A stretch of DNA of 64,000 bases, from the NCBI GenBank assembly GCA_964006375.1, contig OZ023267.1, forward strand, positions 36,901,766 to 36,965,765, written 5' to 3'. The position numbers and the translations under genes were made by a program. Each line of letters opens with the position of its first letter. Positions within the stretch are counted from its first letter, which is position 1. The notes beneath the pieces are model-generated. The model saw only the letters and a program-made list of their open reading frames with translations. It had not been told where the DNA came from and did no database searches. Source of the DNA: Tillus elongatus (lineage: Eukaryota; Arthropoda; Insecta; Coleoptera; Cleridae). Shown here piece after piece: positions 57,101 through 64,000 of the stretch.

Positions 57101-60100
57101 ATTAACATCTACGTGGTGATTATTATCCCAAATATTCCGGGCAACGGAAGATCTATCTATAGTACCGTATCTTAGTTGTACTAAGTGTTCTTTAAATCTA
57201 ATCTCAATACATCTTTTTGTTTGTCCGACGTATCTAAGATCACAATCTTTACAACTTATTAAATTCCCGACATTTTAGCGATACTATCCTTGTCTTTTGG
57301 GTTACCTAGCAAGTTTTTTAAAGTATTTTTTGTCGAAAAATTTAGTTGCAAATTGGCTTTTTTAAACGCTATCTAGACCCCTCGTGGTTAGAGGTTCAAA
57401 TGGTGAGCAAACAAAGTGTTTTTCTGCTTTCTCTCTTCTAAAATCATTGATTCCGCTAAAATTTTGTTTGTTTTCTGTTTGTTACTTAATTTCTCCACTA
57501 GGCAAGCAGTGCATCCTTTATATTCGGCCACGTTCTTATTATACCCTAATTGTTTGGTGTATCTACTTTTACTTAAAGGGAAACTAATTAACCTGTTTAC
57601 TAAAAAATTCAGACTGGCAAAATTTGTGGCGAATTTAAAAAGTGTATGAATTTGGGTCTGTCGCCTATGGGGAGTTTATTGGTCGTTCACTTTACAAGAA
57701 AGACCGACATAAGCACGCCTGATATATAATAAAAGAATTCAAGTACATCCGCCAAACGAAATATGTTAATTTTTGTCTCATTGAACCACCATCAATCGTT
57801 AAAAACCGACTACCTGCAGAAGAATATAAACAGTTTTAGATGTAAGATATTTAGAATTATTCAACCTCTGATGACGCTAGCTGGGTTAGTAAAACGACCG
57901 TCTGGTTTTTTTAATGTGTTGTAGTGATTTGGGTTTTCCAAGTGTACTTGAAATGTGACGATAGAGCAAGGCGTATTTATAGGTTTCATACAGCCTATCG
58001 AAAAAGGAATTCAAGATTATAAAGTACGATCACAATTGATTCCTTGTTGTGTATACAAAATTAATACATATGTATTAGACTGGTTTAAAAAAGACCTAAC
58101 TTCTAAGTACATATACAAGATACAAGGGGCACTACAAGGGTCTCTATAAATGCCGAAAGGGGAAAGAATAACTTTTGAGCAGTTATTAATGGAAACAACT
58201 ATTAATTATGGATTTAATTAATGAAATGTAGAATCGGACAGTAAGTTGTTTGTTATATCAGTCCCAATATTAACACATTAGGTTGCCTAATTAACGGATC
58301 TTTACGTTGCTGTAAAAGAGTGATATTATATATAATTTTAATTATTTTATTTTTTATGTAAATATCCTCATTTAAGTGCTATTAACTCTTTAATTCTGTT
58401 TTCTAACACGAAATTCTTGTACTTTTCCTAGATATAAGTTTGTGTAATAAAGGCTATTGTAGGTAGATACCATAAAACGAACACAAAATGGTAACAAAGA
58501 AATACAGTGAGACCAAAAATGATCTATTCATTTTTTAAAAGTCTGGACGCAACAAGTGCGTTATGGAAGTGAATTTTCATAAAAATGTTTTTATAATAGC
58601 AAATGCGAGCGCAGGCTTCAATCTGATTACCGGTATGGCCTATGTACTAGAAACAATGTACTATATTTTATCAAAATTACTTATTGTTTGAAAATGTACA
58701 AAAACTTTCCAAAACTAAATTTAAATGTTGGTTTCCTAGCCAACAAACCTTACGTTAATAGCAAATTGAGTTATGAATTTGAAGAATTTAATGAAAATTC
58801 GCTACCAAAACGCACTTACTGCGTCCAGATTTTTTTTCTTACAAGCATGCATCATATTTCGATAGAAAAATACAAAAATGCATTAACGAATTTGTTCTAC
58901 GAAAATTAGCTAAAAATTATAAACCGTTAAACCATAAACTTTACTAAACCTACAGCGAAAGCATCAACTTAACTAAACCGACAGTCAAAGCATCAGAGAA
59001 AGGGTCTATTTGAAATGAATTTTTTGTAAACATTTTAGGAAAATGAAGGGCAATGACGGTTGAAGCTGAAACTTAAAGGTTTGCAGAACACTCTTTTTGT
59101 AACATTTTCTTTTCACAATCCGTATTTGTTTTACGTTCTTTGCCTAAACATTGCCAATTTTGACGTTTCAAATTGCGACTTTGACGTTTTGAGAAAAACT
59201 CATTTTTTTTTTTTCTTTAACTGCCTATAACTGTTTTGTCTTTAAACTTAGAGACCTAAATTTGGGTACATGGTTAACTCTTTATAATGAAAATACGTGT
59301 ACCAAATTTGGTTGCCCTTACTTTGTTATTTCCGGAGATATATTTTTTTTACAAAGAAAACACGAAATTTTCCGGGAAAACCTGGGCCGATTTTCCTGGC
59401 TAACGAATTTATCCAAGCCACTTGCAAAAGGAAAAAAATTACAAAATATCCTACCAACTGACTTTTCTGCCCTGCCCTGACATCAATTTGCCTAATTAAA
59501 AGCTAAAAGGAGACGGAAAATCAACCCTATATCAAGGTTATGTGAGCATAATGAACTTTTCCTTTCCGTTTTAACTTCTTTTAGCTTTTGATCAGGCAAA
59601 CTGATGTCAGGGCAGGTCAGGAAGGTCAGTTGGGAGGATTGTGTGTACACAGCACAGTCAGGGAGGTCTTTTATTTCGTTAAATCGACAAAAAAACTCAT
59701 CAAAGTTTTTACTGTCGCGAGACGCTCGTCTAATTACAAGAAAGCAATGTTTAATCTATTAATCACATATTATACATACATTTTATCTTTCTGCTCTTCT
59801 TGTTTATATGAACTTTAACTATGCCAAATCTCACACTGTTTCGTGCACGCAATGTGCTTAACAAGGGGTAGGTACAAAGTTTTTCTTCATGTATTATAAC
59901 CCTATAGTTGAAACCACAGCTAAAGCATCAGAAAAAGGGTCTATTTGACATTCATTTTCTGTAAATATTTAAGTAAAATGATAATGGTAGCTAAAGCTGA
60001 AACTTAAGGCTTTATAGAACACACTGCTTACAAAAATTCTGCTGCATCGCCCGTAATGTTAGTTTCAAGTTATTTATTTAGAACATGTCAATTTTGAATT

Positions 60101-61178
60101 GCGACTTTTTGACGTTTTAAGAATAAAAACAATATCCCTGATGTTTCGAGTGGAAGTGTAATTTCATATTGGTTACGTAAGTGGAAACATAATGGGTCAG
60201 TTAAAAAAAGGGAATCCACTCACAAACTGGCAGGAAACAATCTACATGCAATCCTGAAAATGAAGAACTGGTGAGACAATTAATTCTTTGTAGTCCAAAG
60301 TCCAACTCGATCAGTGAGAGGCAGCCTTAAATGTATCTGCCACAAGTACCCAAAGGATTCTGCACTGGGCGAAATTCTATCCATACAACATAGCAGTAGT
60401 TTAGAACTTAACTGAACGTGATAAACGGTGCCGTACTGAATTTTGTCGGAGTGTTTTTGGAGTTAAGAATAATCAACTAAATAATGGACAATGTCTTGCT
60501 CAGGATTGTCGAAGCTCCCTTTACTTCACACGGCATGGTCGATAAACAGAATTTTTGCAATAACAGTGAAAAATAAGCAATTCAAAACATACAAGAAATG
60601 GTTCAAAAAATAGTTCCTGAAAAAAAATTAATTCCGTGAAACGTATACTTATGGGTAGGACATAGAACGTTTCCACAAAGTTGCTGAATATTTCAACAAA
60701 TGCTTAATTGTTTTCAATAGTTTGTTTCAGAAATGATTTATTTACTGGGAAATTCCATTGATGGAGAAAAACGATTATATGATTTCACTACCACATATTG
60801 TTGTCAAAATTTTCCAGCAGAATGGTTATTTAAATCGTCAACTATCAGACCCTAAATAGATACCATCACTTGATTTCTTTAGATTTAAATTAAATATATT
60901 TATGAACTTTTCTTTGTACTAATTTAAAAATTAACTTACTTAGTGACGTCAAAAGAAGGCAAGCAGAAACAACATGGCCAACAACAACAGGGACCAACTT
61001 TTAGACTGAGAGTCCCAGGTTTCACCTTCCTTACCAATTCAGCTTCTCCTCCGCAGTAGGCCACGAACAGACAGAACAGTTGGTACATCCCAACCATAAA
61101 AATTCCCTGCGTTATAGCCTCGGACAACAAATGGGCTCTCGGTACTAAGATGGCGAAATAGGTTGACAAAGCTACTAC
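48602..61178 (-). CDS. organic solute transporter subunit alpha (OST-alpha), 3' half
   Basis: Join in minus order 61178-60940, 52901-52805, 52750-52495, 48852-48602: 843 nt, about 280 residues with the stop. All junctions are GT-AG and in phase. The family forms the bile acid/steroid solute exporter with OST-beta in vertebrates; the insect role is not known. Visible: PRAHLLSEAITQGIFMVGMY, a transmembrane run, then GPCCCWPCCFCLPSFDVTK, the cysteine cluster typical of the family; RRLRALVLQLPVVQGLVYLI; ESLYQVNYMYLQPIIIISI; LLPLKFLVLQLVLIFAKMQG; and a hydrophilic tail ending HTNVAMELNE. At least five hydrophobic segments are seen. Upstream exons (N-terminal ectodomain and first membrane segments) were not found in 61200-64000. 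Naming by family is confident; orthology to SLC51A is less so. Confidence 0.92.
48853..49157 (-). other. OST-alpha intron segment
   Basis: No feature seen; leads into the rearranged LTR element. Confidence 0.7.
49237..50323 (-). pseudogene. gag of LTR element copy 2, 5' part
   Basis: Start MPKTRSATANMDAQLLELIK at 50323, an E/R/K-rich coiled-coil region (KKRDEEARKRDEEAKEELRK-like), then an open frame (50115-49237) with SRIENITSCVDEHMKQVKDD, VPTFDGSVPWGIYLRQFKAA and FGDQHLQQLYRLQLKNR. Ends in the middle of the capsid-like domain at LNDALAHPWSLKR. Better preserved than copy 1. Confidence 0.87.
50493..50865 (-). repeat. LTR of copy 2
   Basis: 373 bases, minus strand TGTCACAGCG...AACGTAACA. It begins at the position corresponding to about 70 bases inside the copy 1 3' LTR. 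Flanked on the 3' side by the primer-binding site (50490-50474) and on the 5' side by a gagaggggggcag polypurine tract. Confidence 0.88.
50866..51330 (-). pseudogene. integrase C-terminal remnant, copy 2
   Basis: Minus frames encode FKEEDRVLFYNPVRRRDGH, SKGPMTLSIVFRRARRARW-type shifted sequence and KVVYMHRLTPYQEM-like residues before the polypurine tract. The layout is identical to copy 1. Confidence 0.8.
51512..52094 (-). pseudogene. gag knuckle and protease remnant, copy 2
   Basis: 52094-51738 reads LRCWNCGKVGHIRGECWALR, a complete CCHC zinc knuckle, and GSALIVDGYVTGNKTQMVVD; a one-base loss at the active site turns the frame (DTARHRSK). 51766-51512 continues MYRVNAAGGDRIQVFGETDA, ISDPIIIGLNILHGQCAKLD and ITIGGEEIIMSPGSAENH. 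Confidence 0.83.
52111..52494 (-). other. OST-alpha intron segment
   Basis: No coding features; includes the intron donor at 52493-52494. Confidence 0.7.
52495..52750 (-). CDS. OST-alpha exon
   Basis: Encodes SLYQVNYMYLQPIIIISILI, GVWGMAMTMNLLRGFLGDEY and VWMKILPCNPPITPAVYSN. Acceptor tttttag, donor gtaagt. The preceding intron is only 54 bases (52751-52804). Confidence 0.95.
52805..52901 (-). CDS. OST-alpha exon
   Basis: Encodes TTVRRLRALVLQLPVVQGLV and YLILLVMWAERE, completing the split Lys codon from the upstream exon. Acceptor ttttcag, donor gtactt. Confidence 0.94.
53105..53190 (+). repeat. hAT-like terminal sequence
   Basis: gtgtttcccaaactttttt followed by acgcgacccccttttgg resembles the 'fttcccaaac...gcgacccc' termini of many hAT elements. 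No opposite end or target duplication was found. A similar word (ggtttccaaagtgtgggtcg) is at 61383. Confidence 0.4.
53374..53397. repeat. (AACCT)n telomere-like tract
   Basis: Four consecutive aacct units, complement of TTAGG. It may mark the tail of an otherwise lost LINE insertion like those at 12030 and 61266. Confidence 0.6.
53806..55250 (-). pseudogene. LINE family B, longest copy
   Basis: Minus frames in order: 55205-54963 reads LAPVLTRLFQTSYNRGIFPS, KTARVKPVPKKG and SSNYRPIYLLSVVSKVMEKC, which are RT fingers; the palm follows in broken frames with SYADDSTFHSNI (YADD intact here); then NLVQFNSIKSQSCFLSHKRY; then LYTLYTSQIRPNLEYCSHIW. The end 'cctcgtggtgtgttgttgaa' matches 13350-13375. 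A (GA)n tract at 54108-54145 lies in the 3' part. Several stops and an internal deletion (54400) make it inactive. Confidence 0.88.
55855..56870 (+). pseudogene. LINE RNase H and C-terminal fragment (second family)
   Basis: Encodes LVCFTDGSGG, an AEMYAILHCVR segment, ILIATDGQAALKAL and WVPDHSGVNGSEAADSL (WIPGH changed to WVPDH): the RNase H domain, followed by LRNITGLLMGHMAVKKHLHK. Related to, but clearly different from, the LINE at 40010-44356. The GC content is higher than in the surroundings. 5'-truncated. Confidence 0.87.
56954..56995 (-). ncRNA. hammerhead-ribozyme-like motif H4
   Basis: Minus strand: CTGATGACGCTAAC then TTAGT, with the loop lost so that the stem is shortened, GAAAC, GATC, GTC, agg. 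It directly follows the GIY-YIG frame of the PLE at 57000-57655. Confidence 0.45.
56996..57655 (-). pseudogene. PLE fragment: RT end and GIY-YIG nuclease
   Basis: Minus strand reads NFLVNRLISFPLSKSRYTKQ, then after frame breaks NLLGNPKDKDSIAKMSG, ISCKDCDLRYVGQTKR, RFKEHLVQLRYGTIDRSSVA and the terminal LPAEEYKHSFRCN. The GIY tripeptide itself is damaged by a stop. Same family as 5285-7230. Confidence 0.87.
57660..57950 (+). pseudogene. PLE 3' end fragment in opposite orientation
   Basis: Encodes VNFCLIEPPSIVKNRLPAEE-like residues matching the end of the preceding PLE, then motif H5 and the tail 'tgtgttgtagtgatttggg'. It is back to back with the 56996-57655 copy. Confidence 0.78.
57865..57905 (+). 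ncRNA. hammerhead-like motif H5, degenerate
   Basis: CTGATGA, one C, stem GCTAGC/GTTAGT around TGG, then AAAAC in place of GAAAC, GACC, GTC. The change of G to A at the conserved GAAA should inactivate it. Confidence 0.4.
58543..58829. repeat. element with two outward 5'-type ends
   Basis: Left end tctggacgcaacaagtgcg and right end, reverse-complemented, tctggacgcagtaagtgcg; both continue into gtgaattttcat/gcgaattttcat. It is a 287-bp unit whose two ends are both of the Helentron-like 5' type. Confidence 0.65.
59040..59450 (+). repeat. dispersed repeat, copy shared with 19150-19560
   Basis: Shares 'tgccaattttgacgtttcaaa', 'gtaccaaatttggttgccc' and 'tttccggagatatattttt' words with the reverse complement of 19190-19440. 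No ORF. Confidence 0.6.
59475..59617. repeat. palindromic MITE, copy 3
   Basis: Ends cctgacatcaatttgccta and, reverse-complemented, cctgacatcagtttgcctg; the palindrome covers most of the 143 bases (aaaagctaaaagg / ttcttttagctttt) with a centre gtgagcataatgaac. Copies at 16655 and 38326. Confidence 0.82.
60120..60560 (+). pseudogene. Tc1/mariner-group transposase relic
   Basis: Broken frames carry an HTH-like SYWLRKWKHNGSVKKR-type stretch and then AKFYPYNIAVVQNLTERDKR with RTEFCRSVF. This resembles the hinge 'ILH..KF.PYK..LVQ.L...D...R..FC' of insect transposases of the 14605 and 20863 type. No termini found. Confidence 0.55.
60561..60939. other. no feature recognised
   Basis: Non-coding intron sequence next to the OST-alpha donor. 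Confidence 0.6.
60940..61178 (-). CDS. OST-alpha exon with cysteine cluster
   Basis: Encodes VVALSTYFAILVPRAHLLSE, FMVGMYQLFCLFVAYCGGEA and GPCCCWPCCFCLPSFDVTK. Acceptor ttttcag at 61179-61185, donor gtaagt; ends phase 2. Confidence 0.95.
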
Positions 61179-61194
61179 CTGAAAAATAACAGTA

Positions 61195-61285
61195 GGTTGT
61201 TAGTCAAACGAGCCACAATAGACCTTAAGGTCGCGGTGGAGGGCCGATATTGCCCACTCACATACAAACCTAACCTAAGAAACCT
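61195..61285 (+). pseudogene. LINE 3' tail (family of 40010-44356)
   Basis: gagccacaatagacctta, ggtcgcggtggagggccga and cccactcacatacaaacctaacctaag match the ends at 11985-12045 and 44295-44356. 5'-truncated to about 90 bases. Confidence 0.85.
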
Positions 61286-62076
61286 AGTCAAACGATATTT
61301 AATTCAAATCAAGAATTTCAAAAATGTGTCATATTTTGTTTTAATATTTGTATCTGATTAGGCTATGGCTAGCTTAACCTGGTGGTTTCCAAAGTGTGGG
61401 TCGCTAAAATATTTCCAAAATAATGAAAAATAACTTATTGAGAGCTTTGTCTCTATATTTTGCATCGTAATAAATAAAATATAACGTCTATATACTCAGT
61501 TAATCAATTAGTAAGTGAAAAATATGAATGCCAGTAGGTATAGGAGGCCGGCTCGGTGCCCTCCACCGGGCTAATATGCATGCGTGTGACATCACAGTGA
61601 CGATACAAAATCGCGGCTTGATAGTGTCACGAGTCAATATTTATAGATTAGATAAGTTGTCTGGTAACTCTAGGAAGGAAGAGACGCGAGAGGAGGGTAA
61701 TACGTAATGTGTCTTCCACATGCAGATATTTCCTATAGTTTAGGATTGCGCTTTGGTGTTTTACATAACATTTATTAGAACTTTGTGTAACTTTTAATGT
61801 TTTTGCTAAACAAATTCCAATACAATCAGTTACAGATTCATTTTAATGTTTATTTTGTATGAAATAGCCGTTAAATCGTAACTATTGTCTTAAAGACAAT
61901 ATTCTATTTTTTGGGGTGTTGTGTTGTAAACATAACTGCAGAGTGAATCAACGGTATTACGAATTGGACGTTATTTATTCAAGTTTATTTTTATATTCGA
62001 CAATTAAATCAGTGAATCGTCATAAAGGTGGATAGGTATTCACTCTCTGATTGGTCGAGGTTTACCATTCAACTTC
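61286..62076. other. no gene recognised
   Basis: Contains a hAT-like word at 61383-61402 only. No OST-alpha exon could be identified here. Confidence 0.5.
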
Positions 62077-62128
62077 CTTAATAAGTACACTTTGAGAAAA
62101 CCAAAATCACCACAACATTTATTTCAGA

Positions 62129-62173
62129 GGCCTTACGATCCTTTCGTTGACAAAGTCAACATCTTCAGAGGAA
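62129..62173 (-). ncRNA. hammerhead-ribozyme-like motif H6
   Basis: CCT, CTGAAGA, one T, perfect stem GTTGAC/GTCAAC around TTT, GAAAG, GATC, GTA, AGG. Core intact; GTA is an acceptable cleavage triplet; C15.2 is changed to G so stem III loses a pair. Confidence 0.5.
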
Positions 62174-62184
62174 GATAAATTTAT

Positions 62185-62230
62185 CTTCCTTTGAAGATGT
62201 TGACTTTGTCAACGAAACGATCGTAAGGTC
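62185..62230 (+). ncRNA. hammerhead-ribozyme-like motif H7
   Basis: CCT, TTGAAGA (first C changed to T), one T, stem GTTGAC/GTCAAC around TTT, GAAAC, GATC, GTA, AGG. Confidence 0.5.
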
Positions 62231-62310
62231 TCTGAAATAAGTGTTTTGGTGATTTGGGTTTTCTCAAAGTGTACTCTTATTAGTGCTCATCACAGGTTCC
62301 AGTTTTCACA

Positions 62311-62980
62311 TAGTGAACTTCCTTAATCTATGAGACTTGGTCACGAGGGGTTTGACCTGAGATGAGATAATCCAAGATGCCGGAGGTGTAATTAGAAATA
62401 AGAAGAAGTATAATTAAAAAATTGTATTCAACCTTTCCTGCCAAAATAGGAGGGTACCCATTTTGATTTTACATAAAAGGACATATGTAAATATGTGAAT
62501 ATTTTTACTCCTTGGTTTGGAGAGTATCACCGTACTCGTCTTGATGAGTAAAGTTAAAATGTAGGACAATTTTTTTAGTTAATAAAATTAGGAACGGTCC
62601 CTATAGACAGCATATCTAAATTCGCTTTTATTTTTTTAGCATGTGTTTCCATTCAGGAATGAAAAGCGAATCACGGACCGTAATTTTCCATATTATCGAG
62701 AAAACCGAGAAACGTGTGATATAGCTGGCGGCCAAATTAAACTAACCATTAATCAATGAATCCCTCTGAAATTTTGTACGGTGTCGCTTGACAGATGACA
62801 GTAGACGACGGTAATGCCAAATACTATATAATGACAATACAGGACACCGGCTGATTTCGTGTTTCAAGAATATCAGCGTCCTAGCGGATAGTACTGCTGT
62901 TGCGTCGTTCGAGAACGTGTAACACTAGTAATTGCTGGTGTCTAACTGTGTATAATTAAGTTTGAGCTGTGTTTTTTACA
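62311..62980. other. no feature recognised
   Basis: AT-rich; could be the upstream region of the THAP-like ORF, but no promoter element is clear. Confidence 0.5.
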
Positions 62981-63085
62981 ATGAATGTTAGTGGTTGGAT
63001 GTGTGCAATCTATAATTGTTCGAATTATAACGTACTAAATCTATCAAAGACATTTTATAGGTTTCCAAAGGATGGCGAAACGTGA
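62981..63085 (+). CDS. THAP zinc-finger N-terminus, 34 codons
   Basis: MNVSGWMCAIYNCSNYNVLN then LSKTFYRFPKDGET and TGA. The C-x4-C pair followed by a phenylalanine-rich HRFPKD-like segment is the start of a THAP domain, the DNA-binding domain of P-element transposases and host regulators. The downstream Cys and His ligands are missing, so this is either a first exon (AAAC|GTGAAT at 63078-63083 could be a donor) or a relic. No continuing exon was found to 64000. Confidence 0.5.
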   Translation: MNVSGWMCAIYNCSNYNVLNLSKTFYRFPKDGET

Positions 63086-64000
63086 ATATGATTTGAAGCA
63101 GAAGACAAATGCAGAATCACTTTTATGTCAATATGTACAGTTCGCAGAAGATAATTTATTGTGTAATATTTACCATCATGTACCTATCTATAGATTCGTA
63201 AACTGGGGGTTGAAAGGCTTCAATCATAACTTGTCATCCAGTGCATAAAAAAAAAAGAAATATGAAGGCAAAAAAAGTTTTGCATTAATAATAAATGGTG
63301 TAAGAAAACTGTTTTTCTATATTCTTCTGTGCCCTTTTTTATTTCAGTATGGCATAAATTGTCAAATTTTTTCACATTTAAAATTATTTTACTTGGTAAA
63401 GGCTTTTAATTATCTTCCCAAGACAAGTTTTTAAAGAGACAAGTAGAAATAGCAGATTCAGCCTTATAATAGATTTATTCACGGAAGTAAGAGTTAGTCT
63501 CACCTTTCATCTGCACAATTTCTTAATTATGTACTAAGTATATCAGTTACATGTTTTAAAATATTAGATTAATAAGACAGTTTTCATGTAGAGATATAGC
63601 TAATTGAGTACTGTGCTACCATTTATACCTAGAACAATTATTTATAGGTAAGTACAGATTGTAACTTAATATCCTCAGAAACAGCTTTCAGTATATTCCT
63701 ATACCTACCCTTGAAATAGCAGTTTAACGGCGGTTTCAAGGTAGTACTTTAAATTATGATGAAATAAGATTATGGGTAAGAGAAATTTGCAGAATTATTC
63801 ATGCTGAATTCACTTAGATTTCAAGCTGATTGTTGATACAAATTCTATTTATAACTATATAGCCAGAAAATTTTCACTGTTTTGTCATGTACAAGTTTTT
63901 AGATTCATCTATAATAAACCAATTGTCTAAATTAAGAATATGCAGGTAAATATACAATTCAAATTACCCGCTCAGTTGTCAGTACTTCACGCGAGTGGCG
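63086..64000. other. no feature recognised
   Basis: AT-rich sequence without gene, recognised repeat or long ORF. Confidence 0.6.

Larger units (their letters stand above)
52902..60939 (-). other. OST-alpha intron, 8.0 kb
   Basis: Contains hAT-like terminal sequence (53105-53190), LINE B (53806-55250), LINE RNase H fragment (55855-56870), PLE fragments (56880-57950), repeat ends (58543-58829), a dispersed repeat (59040-59450), a MITE (59475-59617) and a transposase relic (60120-60560). 55260-55850 and 57960-58540 show nothing recognisable. Confidence 0.85.
62077..62310. repeat. inverted pair of PLE termini
   Basis: Left half (62077-62175, minus) and right half (62178-62310, plus) are mirror copies of the PLE terminal repeat, joined through taaatttatcttcc. 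Both keep the tgttgtggtgattttggttt-type block and aagtgtactt. The paired H6 and H7 motifs lie at the centre. Confidence 0.85.

Noticed and set aside
62981..63085. Complete THAP protein
   Set aside because: The second zinc-ligand pair and AVPTIF-like end are absent before the stop.
61200..64000. Upstream OST-alpha exons
   Set aside because: Candidate donors (for example near 63504) give no open frame with the expected membrane segments.

Overview
The window is nuclear DNA of an insect: AT-rich, intron-bearing and saturated with transposable elements. Two host genes are recognisable and lie tail to tail. The first is a complete alpha-1,6-fucosyltransferase gene (FUT8) on the + strand, seven coding exons from 10732 to 32518 that join in phase to about 590 codons. 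The second is the 3' half of an organic solute transporter alpha (OST-alpha/SLC51A-like) gene on the - strand: four coding exons at 61178-60940, 52901-52805, 52750-52495 and 48852-48602, with upstream exons not found in the window. A short THAP-domain-like ORF at 62981 is the only other non-transposon coding candidate. I found no tRNA, rRNA or CRISPR array. The species cannot be fixed; the mix of mariner, Penelope-like (PLE), R1/LOA-like LINE and hAT elements and AT dinucleotide arrays fits a large insect genome.

Region by region. 1-5280: mariner remnant, long (AT)n tracts, a 150-bp-arm foldback hairpin, and fragments of a Helentron-like family with an (AT)n core and a terminal hairpin. 5285-7860: a PLE (RT plus GIY-YIG) split by a hAT element, followed by two hammerhead-ribozyme-like motifs in tandem. 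8014-10125: tandem repeat and a second copy of that hAT, carrying a nested Helentron-like insertion. 10126-32518: FUT8, whose introns hold LINE fragments, a 1.9-kb Tc1/mariner-group element with about 330-bp inverted repeats, a pogo-like fragment, a deleted Tc1/mariner-group element, a second mariner and two LINEs. 32664-35780: a LINE split by a 2.06-kb TG...CA element, probably a solo LTR, with a CTAC target duplication. 36194-39450: an inverted repeat around (AT)n, two hAT elements with exact 8-bp target duplications, and a palindromic MITE. 39880-44356: a nearly complete RNase H-bearing LINE. 44880-48315 and 49158-52110: two copies of a Ty3/gypsy-type LTR family that share the same deletion of RT, RNase H and the integrase core. 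53100-62310: LINE and PLE fragments, MITEs and OST-alpha exon sequence. 62310-64000: almost featureless apart from the THAP-like ORF.

How the parts relate. FUT8 encodes a Golgi type II membrane enzyme (core fucosylation of N-glycans) and OST-alpha a polytopic membrane transporter subunit; nothing suggests the two act together. The most informative content is the record of nested insertions: three times an element can be removed with one copy of its target duplication and the interrupted reading frame or sister sequence becomes continuous. The leads most worth pursuing are the hammerhead-like motifs with compensating stem changes at PLE ends, the RT-less gag-protease LTR family present in two copies with one deletion junction, and the Helentron-like family with an (AT)n core.
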